This document shows, piece after piece, positions 5,860 through 6,867 of a stretch of DNA of 6,867 nt (its first letter is position 1; each line of letters opens with the position of its first letter). This stretch comes from Nanobdellota archaeon (GTDB lineage: Archaea; Nanobdellota; Nanobdellia; Woesearchaeales; GW2011-AR15): contig JAAXVZ010000066.1 in the NCBI GenBank assembly GCA_013335235.1, positions 1 to 6,867 on the forward strand. Direction: 5' to 3'. The position numbers and the translations under genes are program-made. The notes under the pieces were generated by a model. The model searched no databases and was not told the origin of the DNA. It worked only from the letters and a program-made list of their open reading frames with translations.

Positions 5860-6867
5860 GATAGCTCCAGGAACCTATCTATTTTCTGCCTAAAATCCCT
5901 TCTGTAAGAGTATGCCAGTACCTTACATGTCTTGTTGCAAGAGTATATCTTATCCCTGATTTTGTTTGCCTTTTTGCTGTACCAGATGTGCCTTGGGCTA
6001 TCCGTAAGGACATTCCCTAGCTCTCCCTCTGATGCAGGAAGCCCCATCCGCCGGCATAGCCATACCTCTCCATAAGGAGATATCCTGAAGAAGCAGTGCC
6101 CTATCGGACATATGAGCTTTCGGGCCAAAGAATCCTTTCCTCTATAATATTCACTCATGAGATAGATATGCGATAGGCTGTTTAGCACTGTGCCTGGGTG
6201 CATCTTTTTCAGCTGGATCAGTTTACTGAATGCTGCCTCTATTTTGGACACATCATCTATCCACAGCTCCTTATTCAGGCCATCCGCCTCCTGGGCTGAA
6301 AATAGGTTCACAACAAGCGGATTGAAGTTCACCTTCAGCTTCTTTTTAACGCAGTACTTAACTAACCCTTCGATGCCGCCAGATGATTTCCGGGTAATGA
6401 CTGAAGTCAATTGGACATTTATCCTGCCATCGATCAGATCGATTGCCTGCATCACCTGCCTTGTCAGCCCTTTTTTTGAGCGCACAGAATCAAATTCTTT
6501 CTCGTCAAGAGTATCCAATGAGATTATGAATGACTTCACTCCTGATCCTATGAATCTGTCTATAGAGGCTTCATCTAGAAGAGTCGCATTAGTCATAATA
6601 AAAACACTGGCTCCTTTTTTAGAGGCAAATTCAGCTATATCAAATATGTCTTCCCGGAGAAGCGGCTCTCCGCCGCTTATAGCCAATGGATAGTCCCCTA
6701 GCCAATCATGGAGCTTGACTATCGTCTCCTTCCATTGCCCGGCTGTCAGCTCTTTTTTTCCTGCAGACACGACGGTCTCCATTTCAGAAATAGCTTTCTC
6801 GGTATTTTCAAGCTCATGCTTTAGTCGTTTCTTTTCTTTTTGATCTTCGATTTCTATATCGGCTTCA
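5856..6867 (-). CDS. Radical SAM protein with Twitch/SPASM-like C-terminus (5' truncated by the window)
   Basis: The frame is open to the right edge, giving 336 residues; the ATG at 6782 is internal and should not be taken as the start. Numbering from that Met, the SAM-binding GGEP lies at 37-40, followed by LLREDIFDIAEFA, the strand FIMTNATLL (61-69) and the SLDTLDEKEFDSVR segment (88-101), all typical radical SAM barrel features. The C-terminus has C225-x12-G238-x4-C243, then C282-x3-C286, matching the pattern that binds one auxiliary [4Fe-4S] cluster in Twitch/SPASM enzymes. The CxxxCxxC motif for the catalytic cluster is not visible and must lie upstream. A charged, helix-prone stretch of about 38 residues precedes the LTAGQW helix. 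Relatives modify ribosomal peptides, proteins or small molecules using 5'-deoxyadenosyl chemistry. Overlap with the next gene as ATGA makes them one operon. The substrate is not known. Confidence 0.9.
   Translation of the reverse strand, partial: EADIEIEDQKEKKRLKHELENTEKAISEMETVVSAGKKELTAGQWKETIVKLHDWLGDYPLAISGGEPLLREDIFDIAEFASKKGASVFIMTNATLLDEASIDRFIGSGVKSFIISLDTLDEKEFDSVRSKKGLTRQVMQAIDLIDGRINVQLTSVITRKSSGGIEGLVKYCVKKKLKVNFNPLVVNLFSAQEADGLNKELWIDDVSKIEAAFSKLIQLKKMHPGTVLNSLSHIYLMSEYYRGKDSLARKLICPIGHCFFRISPYGEVWLCRRMGLPASEGELGNVLTDSPRHIWYSKKANKIRDKIYSCNKTCKVLAYSYRRDFRQKIDRFLELS
5865..5868 (-). promoter_or_regulatory. Shine-Dalgarno GGAG for the amidoligase-like gene
   Basis: On the minus strand GGAG is followed by five bases and then the ATG at 5859-5857. 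The site lies within the last codons of the radical SAM gene, whose TGA stop overlaps the start as ATGA. The site and overlap support this start and point to translational coupling. Confidence 0.65.

Noticed and set aside
6190..6693. Plus-strand open frame of 167 codons
   Set aside because: It is antisense to the radical SAM gene. The opposite frame carries GGEP and the cysteine pattern, so this one is a shadow.
6780..6782. ATG as the start of the radical SAM gene
   Set aside because: The frame stays open for 28 more codons to the window edge, no promoter or ribosome binding site precedes this ATG, and starting there would exclude any place for the CxxxCxxC motif.

Overview
The window looks like chromosomal DNA of an archaeon, plausibly one with a compact genome (a DPANN-type lineage is a guess). 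Three isolated start codons (1327 on the minus strand, 1642 and 2620 on the plus strand) each have an A/T-rich TATA-like box centred about 26 bases upstream and no Shine-Dalgarno sequence. This is the arrangement of archaeal leaderless transcripts. Starts inside operons (3335, and 5859 on the minus strand) instead have GGTGG or GGAG a few bases upstream. AGG/AGA arginine and ATA isoleucine codons are common. No rRNA, tRNA, insertion sequence or CRISPR array is seen.

Layout, left to right. Bases 1-104 hold the last 33 codons of a membrane protein read rightwards. It converges on, and overlaps by 4 bases, a leftward DHA1-type major facilitator exporter (101-1327). Bases 1328-1641 carry no credible gene but are rich in inverted repeats: an 11-bp stem, a CTCAAAT/ATTTGAG element present four times, and a 10-bp hairpin. 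This may be an undescribed small RNA or a multi-site operator. Next come three rightward genes of a NitT/TauT-type (SsuABC-like) ABC importer: a lipoprotein substrate-binding protein (1642-2553), an ATPase (2620-3345) and a permease (3335-4084).

The permease converges, again with a 4-base overlap, on a leftward gene pair. The downstream member (4081-5859) is an asparagine-synthetase-like protein that has lost the catalytic N-terminal cysteine and has an altered ligase motif. The upstream member (5856 to the window end, 5' truncated) is a radical SAM protein with a Twitch/SPASM-like C-terminal cysteine set. The two are coupled by an ATGA overlap.

The radical SAM plus glutaminase-dead amidoligase pair resembles modification modules for peptides or other small molecules. 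Together with a dedicated importer and an exporter it could be part of a specialised metabolite or ribosomally made peptide pathway. The pairing is seen directly. The pathway is inference, and no precursor peptide gene was found inside the window.
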